12,368 nt of DNA from an uncultured Lachnospiraceae bacterium (GTDB lineage Bacteria; Bacillota_A; Clostridia; Lachnospirales; Lachnospiraceae): positions 1 to 12,368 of the forward strand of contig CANOBT010000157.1 in the NCBI GenBank assembly GCA_947564305.1, given 5' to 3'. How positions within the stretch are numbered: the first letter of the stretch is position 1; the number at the start of each line of letters is the position of its first letter. This document shows positions 6,655-12,368 of this stretch, piece after piece. The notes under the pieces were generated by a model. The model did not search any database, was not told the DNA's origin, and worked only from the letters and a program-made list of their open reading frames with translations. Position numbers and translations under genes: made by a program.

Positions 6655-6800
6655 TTCTTTTCTTCCTCTTTCTCTTTCTGATGACCCGCAAGGTGTTCTT
6701 CCCATAAACGCTGGTATTTTTCATCACTTCGTTCTCCCACAGCTACACAGCAATATAAGATAGCCGCGCATAACGACATTACAATTCCAAAAGTCAACAT
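6633..6800 (-). CDS. Small single-pass membrane protein
   Basis: A 55-residue protein: one hydrophobic segment (residues 2-21, F-G-I-V-M-S-L-C-A-A-I-L-Y-C-C-V-A-V-G), then a strongly charged tail with Glu/Lys runs. I choose the ATG at 6798-6800 because AAGGAAGGG lies 6 bases upstream; an ATG eleven codons earlier (6833) has no Shine-Dalgarno sequence. It is the first gene behind a promoter candidate (6862-6890) and its 3' end overlaps the sigma-like gene. Function unknown. Confidence 0.6.
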   Translation of the reverse strand: MLTFGIVMSLCAAILYCCVAVGERSDEKYQRLWEEHLAGHQKEKEEEKKWEDQES

Positions 6801-6861
6801 ACGATTCCCTTCCTTTTTTTCCAATGCATCCATATTGTGTCAGACGCATACATCCGCCTGA

Positions 6862-6890
6862 ATGATTCGGTTTCCATATTCTGTTGTCAA
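6862..6890 (-). promoter_or_regulatory. Promoter candidate for the small membrane protein/sigma-like operon
   Basis: A perfect -35 TTGACA (6885-6890 on the minus strand) is followed after 17 bases by AATCAT (6862-6867), a weaker -10. The stretch 6801-7191 holds no supported gene; besides this promoter it contains the two terminators described separately. Confidence 0.5.
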
Positions 6891-6991
6891 TGTACCAAAC
6901 TTCACTAAATAGGAAGTCCGGCAGTACTAGGATTCTGTAAAATTAGAAAAAATATTTTTATTTTTGAAAAAGAATAGATATGGATTCTCCC

Positions 6992-7025
6992 AAAAGAAAA
7001 AGGCCGTCACAATCGACAGCCTTTT
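6992..7025 (-). terminator. Strong rho-independent terminator
   Basis: On the minus strand AAAAGGCTGTC pairs with GACGGCCTTTT (11 bp with one G-U pair, 6-base loop), followed by TTTTT-C-TTTT. On the plus strand the same pair is a C-A mismatch and the tail is shorter, so the minus direction is favoured. It closes off transcription coming from the BRCT remnant side before the next promoter. Confidence 0.8.
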
Positions 7026-7114
7026 ATCTCTTCAACTATACGTTAGATTTAACAGATGTTTTGCTACATATTTTCTCCTTTTTCCATATACGTGCCAATG
7101 TATGCCTGTACCTG

Positions 7115-7150
7115 AAAAGGCATCGGCCATCCCATGATAACCAATGCCTT
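7115..7150 (-). terminator. Probable terminator after the BRCT remnant
   Basis: On the minus strand AAGGCATTGG (7141-7150) pairs with CCGATGCCTT (7117-7126) with one G-U pair and a 14-base loop, followed by TT. It lies about 40 bases after the BRCT stop. The short U-tract makes it weaker than the next one at 6992-7025. Confidence 0.5.
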
Positions 7151-7191
7151 CCTACCCTTGTATCCTCTTTTTCTATTCTCCCACGGTATGC

Positions 7192-7461
7192 TCAGGCAAT
7201 CATTTCCCAAAATTCTGTCTCTGAAAGAATTTGAATCCCCAAGGCCCGCGCCTTTGCTAATTTGCTTCCGGCTTTTTCTACATAAATAAGATAGTCTGTA
7301 TTCTTGCTGACCGAGCTTCCAGGCTTTCCTCCAAGCTCCCATATTTTGGTATTAATGCCCTCACGGGTAAAATTTTGAAGCTTGCCAGTAGCAACAATCG
7401 TACAGCCCTGAAACGGATTATCCATGTTTGAGGTTTCTCTTTCTGATTCTTTCGCTTCTAT
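7192..7461 (-). pseudogene. BRCT domain remnant, 5' end of the parent gene lost
   Basis: From the ATG at 7423-7425 the frame gives a complete BRCT domain of 77 residues: F-x-G-C-T-I-V-A-T-G-K-L, T-R-E-G-I, G-G-K-P-G-S-S-V-S-K-N-T-D-Y-L-I, G-S-K-L-A-K-A-R-A-L-G-I, E-F-W-E-M-I. Such domains occur at the C-terminus of NAD-dependent DNA ligase and of DnaQ-like exonucleases, and bind DNA or partner proteins. The frame stays open upstream of the ATG (I-E-A-K-E-S-E-R-E-T-S-N) and reads like a linker, and no ribosome binding site precedes the ATG. So this looks like the 3' end of a longer gene, probably an exonuclease of a mobile element, joined near 7460 to another truncated gene. A free BRCT protein is possible but less likely. 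Confidence 0.65.
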
Positions 7462-7519
7462 TGGCTGAAAGTACAGAAATGTAATACAGTTTTTCCGCCC
7501 GGAACTGTTCCTCAGTCAT
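7418..7519 (-). pseudogene. N-terminal fragment of a small SHOCT-like element gene
   Basis: The ATG at 7517-7519 overlaps the end of the zinc-ribbon gene by eight bases. The first ~20 residues (M-T-E-E-Q-F-R-A-E-K-L-Y-Y) resemble, from memory, the start of short SHOCT-like proteins that follow such zinc-ribbon genes in clostridial conjugative elements. From about residue 21 the sequence becomes S-E-R-I-R-K-R-N-L-K-H-G, which is the BRCT linker region read in another frame, and stops at residue 33. The gene therefore appears cut at about 7457-7462. The family assignment is tentative. Confidence 0.5.
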
Positions 7520-7916
7520 CCATCCCGCCCCCTTTGAACCGGTCTTTGATATAGCAGGCGTGGGAGCAGTATTTCCTTTTGGAATTTCCATAGGCCGTGA
7601 ACTCCCTGCCGCACCCGGCACAGGTATAGGCATAAACAGCTTTCTTATTCAGCATTTCCGGGTGTTCCTTCCACCATTTTTTCCGGCACTCCGCGCAGCA
7701 GAATACCCTCGTCTTCATGCCCTCTGCCTGTACCAGGACTGTGCCGCATTCTTTACACCTCCCAGCCGTATCCTGCACTTTCCCCGCCATGTTCCCGGTC
7801 AGGCCGTTCCTCCTGCAGAACGCCACGACAGCGTCCTTCGTCAGTCCGATATCCTTTGCTATGGTCGCATATCCCAAGCCGATGCCCCGGCATCTTATGA
7901 GCCGCAGGCTTGTCAC
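7512..7916 (-). CDS. HTH protein with two zinc ribbons (ICE-type, 'sigma-70-like' annotation in relatives)
   Basis: A 134-residue protein. The N-terminal 40 residues form a helix-turn-helix (G-L-G-Y-A-T-I-A-K-D-I-G-L-T-K-D-A-V, residues 13-30). Two similar zinc sites follow: C54-x2-C57 with C73-x3-C77, and C99-x2-C102 with C117-x3-C121. The last site has S-K-R-K-Y-C-S-H-A-C, typical of a small family found in clostridial integrative elements. It probably binds DNA or RNA; its exact role is not known to me. The start is uncertain. GTG at 7914-7916 has no Shine-Dalgarno sequence, and the frame stays protein-like further upstream (D-T-E-L-Y-R-I) to a TGA at 7944-7946, before which an in-frame ATG lies at 7956-7958. 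The N-terminus may therefore be damaged. Confidence 0.7.
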   Translation of the reverse strand: MTSLRLIRCRGIGLGYATIAKDIGLTKDAVVAFCRRNGLTGNMAGKVQDTAGRCKECGTVLVQAEGMKTRVFCCAECRKKWWKEHPEMLNKKAVYAYTCAGCGREFTAYGNSKRKYCSHACYIKDRFKGGGMDD

Positions 7917-7982
7917 TATTCGATATAATTCTGTGTCGTTTTGTCAAACACGAGACATTATTGCGGAACATCCGCAGAAGAG

Positions 7983-8011
7983 AAAAAAGCGGCCTGGTCT
8001 CCCAAGCCGCT
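7983..8011 (-). terminator. Rho-independent terminator after the winged-helix regulator
   Basis: On the minus strand AGCGGCTTGG (8002-8011) pairs with CCAGGCCGCT (7988-7997), 10 bp with one G-U pair and a 4-base loop, followed by a T run. It lies about 11 bases after the stop of the gene at 8023. Confidence 0.85.
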
Positions 8012-8022
8012 GCATACATAGA

Positions 8023-8448
8023 TCATCTTAAATTTTCTTCAAAGCAATAGCCGACTTCCCGCACACACCGGATTGTAAACGGTGCATCCGGTTCTGCCTC
8101 ATACAATTTTTCCCGCAGGTTGCGGATGTGGCAGCCTATGGCATTGCTTTCATCCCCATAGGCATCCTCGCCCCATACTTTCCGGTATATCTGGTCATAT
8201 GTAAGGACACGCCCCTTGTTTGCCACAAGCAGGCTGAGAAGGTCATACTCCTTTGTTGTGAGGTTGATTTCCCTGCGGTCACGGTATATCTTCCGGCGGC
8301 CTGGATAAATTTCCAAACCAGGAAGTGACAACATCGGCTCATCCTTAATCCGTAAGTATTCAAAATCCGGATATCTGTTGACAACTTCCATGATTTCGTC
8401 AAAGATACCGGAATCTTGATCTTTCATCTCAAGTATCACTATACGCAC
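8023..8448 (-). CDS. OmpR-type winged-helix regulator without receiver domain
   Basis: A 141-residue protein with a C-terminal OmpR/PhoB DNA-binding domain (about 43-137): I-N-L-T-T-K-E-Y-D-L-L-S-L-L (61-74), a turn with the G-R-V-L-T-Y-D-Q-I-Y segment, recognition helix S-N-A-I-G-C-H-I-R-N-L-R-E-K-L (101-115), and the wing I-R-C-V-R-E-V-G-Y-C-F (126-136). The first 40 residues are too short for a receiver, so there is no phosphorylation site. Proteins of this form are common in clostridial conjugative transposons and I infer that it regulates the element. I use GTG at 8446-8448, where AAAGGTGG lies 10 bases before it, in agreement with relatives that begin M-R-I-V-I-L-E-M. An inverted repeat upstream (8513-8548) could be its operator. 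Confidence 0.85.
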   Translation of the reverse strand: MRIVILEMKDQDSGIFDEIMEVVNRYPDFEYLRIKDEPMLSLPGLEIYPGRRKIYRDRREINLTTKEYDLLSLLVANKGRVLTYDQIYRKVWGEDAYGDESNAIGCHIRNLREKLYEAEPDAPFTIRCVREVGYCFEENLR

Positions 8449-8512
8449 GATACCATCACCACCTTTCAATTCATATTCACGCACAAAATCTCTTTCACAT
8501 AAAGGACTAAAA

Positions 8513-8548
8513 ACAATGTAAATAAATGATAGGCGAATCATACATTGT
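8513..8548. promoter_or_regulatory. Inverted repeat, operator or element-end candidate
   Basis: ACAATGTA (8513-8520) and TACATTGT (8541-8548) are perfect 8-bp inverted arms 20 bases apart, with a second inner pair (ATGAT / ATCAT). On the minus strand a -35-like TTTACA (8517-8522) falls within one arm, upstream of the regulator gene; a clear -10 is not seen. It also lies in the short gap between the mobile-element genes and the cobalamin operon. Confidence 0.45.
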
Positions 8549-8565
8549 CGCCTTAAGAGAAAGCG

Positions 8566-8808
8566 TTATACTTTCAGAATGCCCGTTACAATTTCATAAT
8601 TTTCAGGCTGATGGGGAAAGGTACAATTTGTACAAACTTTTATCTTTCTCCCATCCTTTTCTATATATGCAGGATTCCCCGGACAATTCTCCTTTAAATA
8701 TAAAGGACAATAACAAAATAAACAGTTAAAATCACCCAATTCCTTATGACAGGGAAAATATTTACAGTCCCTGTTTTCAAAAAATCGGTATGAATTTTTC
8801 ATACTCAC
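8566..8808 (-). CDS. Cysteine-rich small domain protein, cobalamin operon end
   Basis: An 80-residue soluble protein with many Cys residues (C15, C20, C29, C32, C34, C42, C59, C62), matching the 'cysteine-rich small domain' family, which commonly occurs beside cobalamin biosynthesis genes. The spacing pattern suggests one or two metal sites. Its job is not established; a role in cobalt handling or enzyme maturation is a guess from context. It lies 17 bases after cbiA. The start may be GTG at 8806-8808 (AGGAAG 9 bases upstream), used here, or ATG two codons later (8802). No clear terminator follows, so transcripts may run into the element. Confidence 0.8.
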   Translation of the reverse strand: MSMKNSYRFFENRDCKYFPCHKELGDFNCLFCYCPLYLKENCPGNPAYIEKDGRKIKVCTNCTFPHQPENYEIVTGILKV

Positions 8809-8825
8809 TTTTACACACTTCCTTC

Positions 8826-10262
8826 CTATATCATTGATTTCTTATATTTCCTCGCTTTATCAACAAATGCCCTTGCAAACACAGGATTTGACGGATAATA
8901 TAAATGCGGAAATCCCATCCACTGCATTTTATTATCTATAATACAGGCATATTCTTTTCCACTTATTGGCTTAACTGCTATTACGTCCGCCCCATTATAT
9001 GTGCTATCATAATAATGAAATTCATGTCCTTTTATACCCTTACCATTTAGCAGAAAATGATTTTGCATTTCCCGAAGTTCTATGTAACCGAAACGAACCA
9101 ATTTTCCGGTATAAAAGCAAGTTGCAGGAATAACCCCAGCCATATCATAGCAAAGTCCTTCTTTGTCTTTTAAAAAAGAATGTAAATACATAAAACCGCC
9201 GCACTCTGCCACGATTGGCATTTCATTTTCCACCGCATTTTTGACCGTCTCTCGCATTTTCGTATTTGCACTAAGCTCCTTTGCATATAGCTCCGGATAC
9301 CCGCCACCAATCAATAAGGCATGACAGCCTTCTGGCAGTTTTTCGTCATGTAACGGAGAAAAATATGTTATCTTTGCACCATACTCTTCTAACAAATGAA
9401 TATTATCCGCATAATAAAAACAAAAGGCTTCATCCTTTGCCACTGCAATCGTGGGACTGCTATCCTGGACAACAACTCCTTCCATTAAGTCACCGGCTAC
9501 TTTCACATGGCCTATATCCCCGTGTTCTTCGATTACCGTTTCTTTCACCACTGTTTCATCAAGTTCCAGTTCTTCCGCGCTTTCCGCTATTTCTTTTATA
9601 CACTCTATGGAAACGGTTTTTGAAAATAATTCCGAAGCTGCATATAGTTTGTCTTTTATATGATTTACTTCATCCGGCAGAAAAAGTCCCAAGTGCCTGC
9701 TCTCAAAATACAATTCCTCCTTTTCCGGCAAAAATCCGATTAATTTTTTTTGCAGTTCGTCCTCTATCAATGGTTTTAATGTTTCATAGTATCCTCTTGA
9801 CATCCTGTTCAGTATGATACCTTGTACCAGATTTTTCTTATCATAATTAAGAAATCCTGCTATCAATGGTATAATGGAACGTCCCATACACTTGACATCA
9901 ACAACCAGCACAATCGGTGTCTTTGTAACTTCTGCAAGATGATAAGAAGAACCTTCTTTCCTGACTCCGCCTAACCCGTCATATAGTCCCATAACGCCCT
10001 CAAAAACTGCAAAATCCACTTTTTTCGCACTATTTTGAAAAAGTTCTCTTGTCTTTTCTTCATCTGTAAAAAACGTATCCAGATTTTTTGCCGGAACATC
10101 TATTATCTTTTCATGAAACATCGGATCAATATAATCCGGTCCGCATTTATAAGAAGCCACTTTCAAGCCGCAATCCTTTAATACCTGAAGCAAGGCACAG
10201 GTGACTACTGTTTTTCCGCTTCCACTTTTAGGGGCGGCAATCATAACTCTTTTTATTTTCAT
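8826..10262 (-). CDS. cbiA: Cobyrinate a,c-diamide synthase CbiA
   Basis: A 478-residue enzyme, close to the usual 450-480. It amidates the a and c carboxylates of cobyrinic acid using ATP and glutamine (cobalamin pathway, cytoplasm). The N-terminal synthetase domain has A-P-K-S-G-S-G-K-T (10-18), K-C-G-P-D-Y-I-D-P and E-G-V-M-G-L-Y-D-G. The C-terminal class I glutamine amidotransferase domain has G-G-G-Y-P-E-L, the nucleophile Cys354 in A-E-C-G-G-F-M-Y-L, and His453 in M-G-F-P-H-L-Y-Y-P. All key residues are present, so it should be active. I use ATG at 10260-10262; the frame extends 17 codons upstream but that would overlap the upstream gene. The gap to the upstream stop (10270) is 7 bases, consistent with one operon. 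The Shine-Dalgarno sequence is weak (AAAGGCG), so translation may depend on coupling. Confidence 0.95.
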   Translation of the reverse strand: MKIKRVMIAAPKSGSGKTVVTCALLQVLKDCGLKVASYKCGPDYIDPMFHEKIIDVPAKNLDTFFTDEEKTRELFQNSAKKVDFAVFEGVMGLYDGLGGVRKEGSSYHLAEVTKTPIVLVVDVKCMGRSIIPLIAGFLNYDKKNLVQGIILNRMSRGYYETLKPLIEDELQKKLIGFLPEKEELYFESRHLGLFLPDEVNHIKDKLYAASELFSKTVSIECIKEIAESAEELELDETVVKETVIEEHGDIGHVKVAGDLMEGVVVQDSSPTIAVAKDEAFCFYYADNIHLLEEYGAKITYFSPLHDEKLPEGCHALLIGGGYPELYAKELSANTKMRETVKNAVENEMPIVAECGGFMYLHSFLKDKEGLCYDMAGVIPATCFYTGKLVRFGYIELREMQNHFLLNGKGIKGHEFHYYDSTYNGADVIAVKPISGKEYACIIDNKMQWMGFPHLYYPSNPVFARAFVDKARKYKKSMI

Positions 10263-10269
10263 GCAAATA

Positions 10270-12368
10270 TCACGCCTTTCTTTCAGGCTCTTTGCCGCAG
10301 AAATCAAATGCACAAATCCAAACCGGATTCTCAGACTGCATCAAATGATAATTTCCTGCTTTTTTTGCCCTGCTTACCTGTAATTGCACAATCTCTTCTT
10401 CTTTTATCATATCATCCATTGATAAAATCTCTCTCATTTCACAAATTGTCTCCATACTGACAGCATTTACCACAACCCTCATGTCGGGATTCATCTGTCG
10501 GAGTGACACCAGTATTTCCTTTAATCTGCCGCCACTTCCTCCTATAAATGCGTGTGTCGCCATTGGAAGTTCAGTTAATCCCTCTGGTGCTCTCGACTCT
10601 ACCACTGTTACATTTTGCAGTTCAAATTTCTTTTTATTCTTTTCAATTAATAAAACTGCTTCATGCTTCTGCTCCACCGCATACACCTGTATATCGTCAG
10701 AAATGCCCGCTATTTCTATTGCAATAGAACCCGTGCCACTGCCAATGTCATAAACTACCGCCTTTTCTTTTAATCGCAGCTTACAGATACTAACCTCTCG
10801 AATCTCTTCTTTTGTCATAGGAACCCTGTCCCTGATAAACTGTCCATCTGCAATACCATGTGCCAATCTTCTTTGTATAGCATAAGGATTTTTGACAAAA
10901 CATGTATATAAACCTTCCTCCTTCAATTCCATACATTCTAATGGCGTATGCCTCTCTATACGCTGTTCCTCATAGGATAACTGATACCCTGTTATTATTT
11001 CGCATTTTTGCATCCCCACATCTGTCAACAGTTCTCCCAACTGATTTATATCTTTCACACCAGATGTAATTAGAAATGTTTTTGGACTGCTTTTAATCCG
11101 GCGTACAAGGTTGCATATTTTTTTCCCATGTATACTGTAAACAGCTGCATCCTGATAGCTTTCTCCAATGCAAGAAGCCAAATAAGCTACGGAAGAAATA
11201 CCCGGAAGACTACATAAAGATGCCTTCAAGCGTCCTTCTGTGATTTCTTTTTCCAACGCCGCATATAGATTCTGACATCCGCTATAAAATCCGCTATCTC
11301 CTGAAAAAAGAATTACTACTTTTATACTTTTCATAGATAAACTTTCACTCTGTATATCATGCAGATAAGGAATAATCTGTTTTGCATGATAAAAAGGATG
11401 CTTTTCTGCTTTCGAGCAGACAGTCTTAAGCATTCTGTCCGCCCCTAATAAAATATCTGCTTCGCTGATTGCCCTCTCTACCTCTCTCGTCAAGCAGTCT
11501 GCATGTCCCATACCAATGCCTGCCAGAATAATTTCAATATTCTTGTCCTGCTTTTTTGACATACAGGTATGCCCGCAGGGTATTTCCATATTTCCTTTCA
11601 TCTGATTCTTTGCTTGGAATTTTTCTCCTCCCATATCTTCGATTTTTTTGCATATTTCAGAGAAAGAATATCCTGCGCTCTCTTCGGGACAGCTTATTAC
11701 AAATAACTTCGTTCCAGTTTTTTTCGCGGCGTTTATTTTTTCCTGATAACCACCGGGTACACCGCTTTCCTTTGTTACCAGATAAGCTATTTCATATTGG
11801 CAAATAATAGCTTCATTCATCTCTGTAGTAAAAGGTCCCTGCATTGCAATAACCTGTTTCCCTTGAATGCCTTGCTCTATGCAAATTGAAAGACTTTCCA
11901 CGCTTGGAAGTACCCTTACATACAATCTATGCTTTATCTCTTCAGAAACACAATACTTGTACAATTCCTTGCTTCCGGTAGTCAGGAGAATGTTTCCCTC
12001 CGTATCTTCCAACGCTTTCACACAAGCTTCATTTGTTTCAAAATAAGTAATGCCGTTTTCTCTTTCCGCAATGCCGTCTCTTTTCAACCTAAAATAAAGA
12101 ATTGATATTCCAATCTGCCCCATTTCTTTCAATGCTACCTGTATATTATAAGTAATCTCCTTGGCAAAAGGATGTGTTGCATCTACCACAACATCAAATT
12201 TTCCATTGCTCAGGAATTTTTCTATCTGTTCCTGATCCATTCTTCCCTGATGTACTTTTACAAGGGGATGCTGTCTTAAAACAATTTCGCCATACTCCGT
12301 TGCCACACAGATCGTATGATTTATTTCAGCCTCTGCAAGATATTCCGATAATTTTCTTCCTTCAGTTG
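10270..12368 (-). CDS. cobK-cbiET: CobK/CbiJ-CbiE-CbiT fusion, 5' end beyond window
   Basis: 698 residues are visible and the first begin T-E-G-R-K-L-S-E-Y-L, the usual N-terminal motif of CobK/CbiJ (precorrin-6A / cobalt-precorrin-6A reductase), so only about 10 residues are missing. CobK spans about 1-255 (D-A-T-H-P-F-A near 62-68, S-G-V-P-G-G near 201-206). A short linker with C-G-H-T-C follows. CbiE, the C5 methyltransferase, spans about 275-490 (L-A-G-I-G-M-G, L-F-S-G-D-S-G-F-Y-S-G, L-P-G-I-S-S). CbiT, the C15 methyltransferase/decarboxylase, spans about 504-698, with its SAM-binding motif D-I-G-S-G-T-G-S near 540. CbiE-CbiT fusions (CobL type) are common; the added reductase makes a three-step enzyme acting on consecutive precorrin-6/7 intermediates. 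It lies 7 bases before cbiA, clearly in one operon. Confidence 0.93.
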   Translation of the reverse strand, partial: TEGRKLSEYLAEAEINHTICVATEYGEIVLRQHPLVKVHQGRMDQEQIEKFLSNGKFDVVVDATHPFAKEITYNIQVALKEMGQIGISILYFRLKRDGIAERENGITYFETNEACVKALEDTEGNILLTTGSKELYKYCVSEEIKHRLYVRVLPSVESLSICIEQGIQGKQVIAMQGPFTTEMNEAIICQYEIAYLVTKESGVPGGYQEKINAAKKTGTKLFVISCPEESAGYSFSEICKKIEDMGGEKFQAKNQMKGNMEIPCGHTCMSKKQDKNIEIILAGIGMGHADCLTREVERAISEADILLGADRMLKTVCSKAEKHPFYHAKQIIPYLHDIQSESLSMKSIKVVILFSGDSGFYSGCQNLYAALEKEITEGRLKASLCSLPGISSVAYLASCIGESYQDAAVYSIHGKKICNLVRRIKSSPKTFLITSGVKDINQLGELLTDVGMQKCEIITGYQLSYEEQRIERHTPLECMELKEEGLYTCFVKNPYAIQRRLAHGIADGQFIRDRVPMTKEEIREVSICKLRLKEKAVVYDIGSGTGSIAIEIAGISDDIQVYAVEQKHEAVLLIEKNKKKFELQNVTVVESRAPEGLTELPMATHAFIGGSGGRLKEILVSLRQMNPDMRVVVNAVSMETICEMREILSMDDMIKEEEIVQLQVSRAKKAGNYHLMQSENPVWICAFDFCGKEPERKA

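Noticed and set aside
7064..7085. AAGGAG followed by ATG and then at once TAG
   Set aside because: A start-stop pair with a good Shine-Dalgarno sequence might be a relic of a lost gene, but it is too short to support any call.
7064..7342. 92-codon minus-strand frame overlapping the BRCT remnant
   Set aside because: It overlaps the BRCT frame in a different phase and runs through the terminator at 7115-7150. The short tail from 7132 down has no good start signal.
7962..7976. Small perfect hairpin TGCGGA-ACA-TCCGCA
   Set aside because: Only six base pairs and no U-tract; it does not match an operator motif I can name.
9281..9817. Long plus-strand open frame opposite cbiA
   Set aside because: It is antisense to an enzyme with all catalytic motifs, its protein has no recognisable family and an odd composition, and no ribosome binding site precedes it.

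Overview
The window looks like the chromosome of an anaerobic low-to-mid GC Firmicute, most likely a gut Clostridium-type bacterium of the Lachnospiraceae. The reasons are strong GGAGG-type ribosome binding sites, simple U-tract terminators, an anaerobic (Cbi-type) cobalamin pathway, and a set of small genes that I associate with integrative/conjugative elements (ICEs) of that family. The taxon is an inference; there is no rRNA or other marker gene here. Every gene I can support lies on the minus strand, so transcription runs from right to left.

Right part (about 8566-12368) is chromosomal cobalamin biosynthesis. It holds a fused CobK/CbiJ-CbiE-CbiT enzyme that is cut by the right edge, then CbiA (cobyrinate a,c-diamide synthase), then a small Cys-rich protein, all tightly spaced like one operon. 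The fusion carries a reductase and two methyltransferases of the precorrin-6/7 part of the pathway, and CbiA acts on the product a little later.

Left and middle part (about 612-8548) reads as accessory DNA, probably the remains of an ICE or integrated plasmid. From right to left it holds: a winged-helix regulator with an inverted-repeat operator candidate; a HTH/double zinc-ribbon protein; a truncated small gene joined to a BRCT-domain remnant; two strong hairpin terminators; an operon start with a small membrane protein and a sigma-like/ArpU-like protein; a parM-parR type II segregation pair with its own promoter and 11-bp-spaced repeats; a hairpin-rich repeat and a dead signal peptidase fragment; a membrane zinc-ribbon protein; an AAA ATPase/DUF4143 protein with its own terminator; and a run of small unknown genes.

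The left edge (1-544) carries an Rpn-family nuclease/transposase-like gene, cut by the window edge, with a good promoter of its own. It sits next to an apparently truncated gene.

The main theme is decay. parM is frameshifted, one unknown gene is split by an ochre stop, the signal peptidase has lost its catalytic Ser and its C-terminal part, and two gene ends are joined out of frame near 7460. I do not see a clear new defence or other system. The most interesting items are the broken parMR locus with its possible centromere, the breakpoint near 7460, the hairpin repeat at 4515-4582, and the element/cobalamin boundary between 8449 and 8565.
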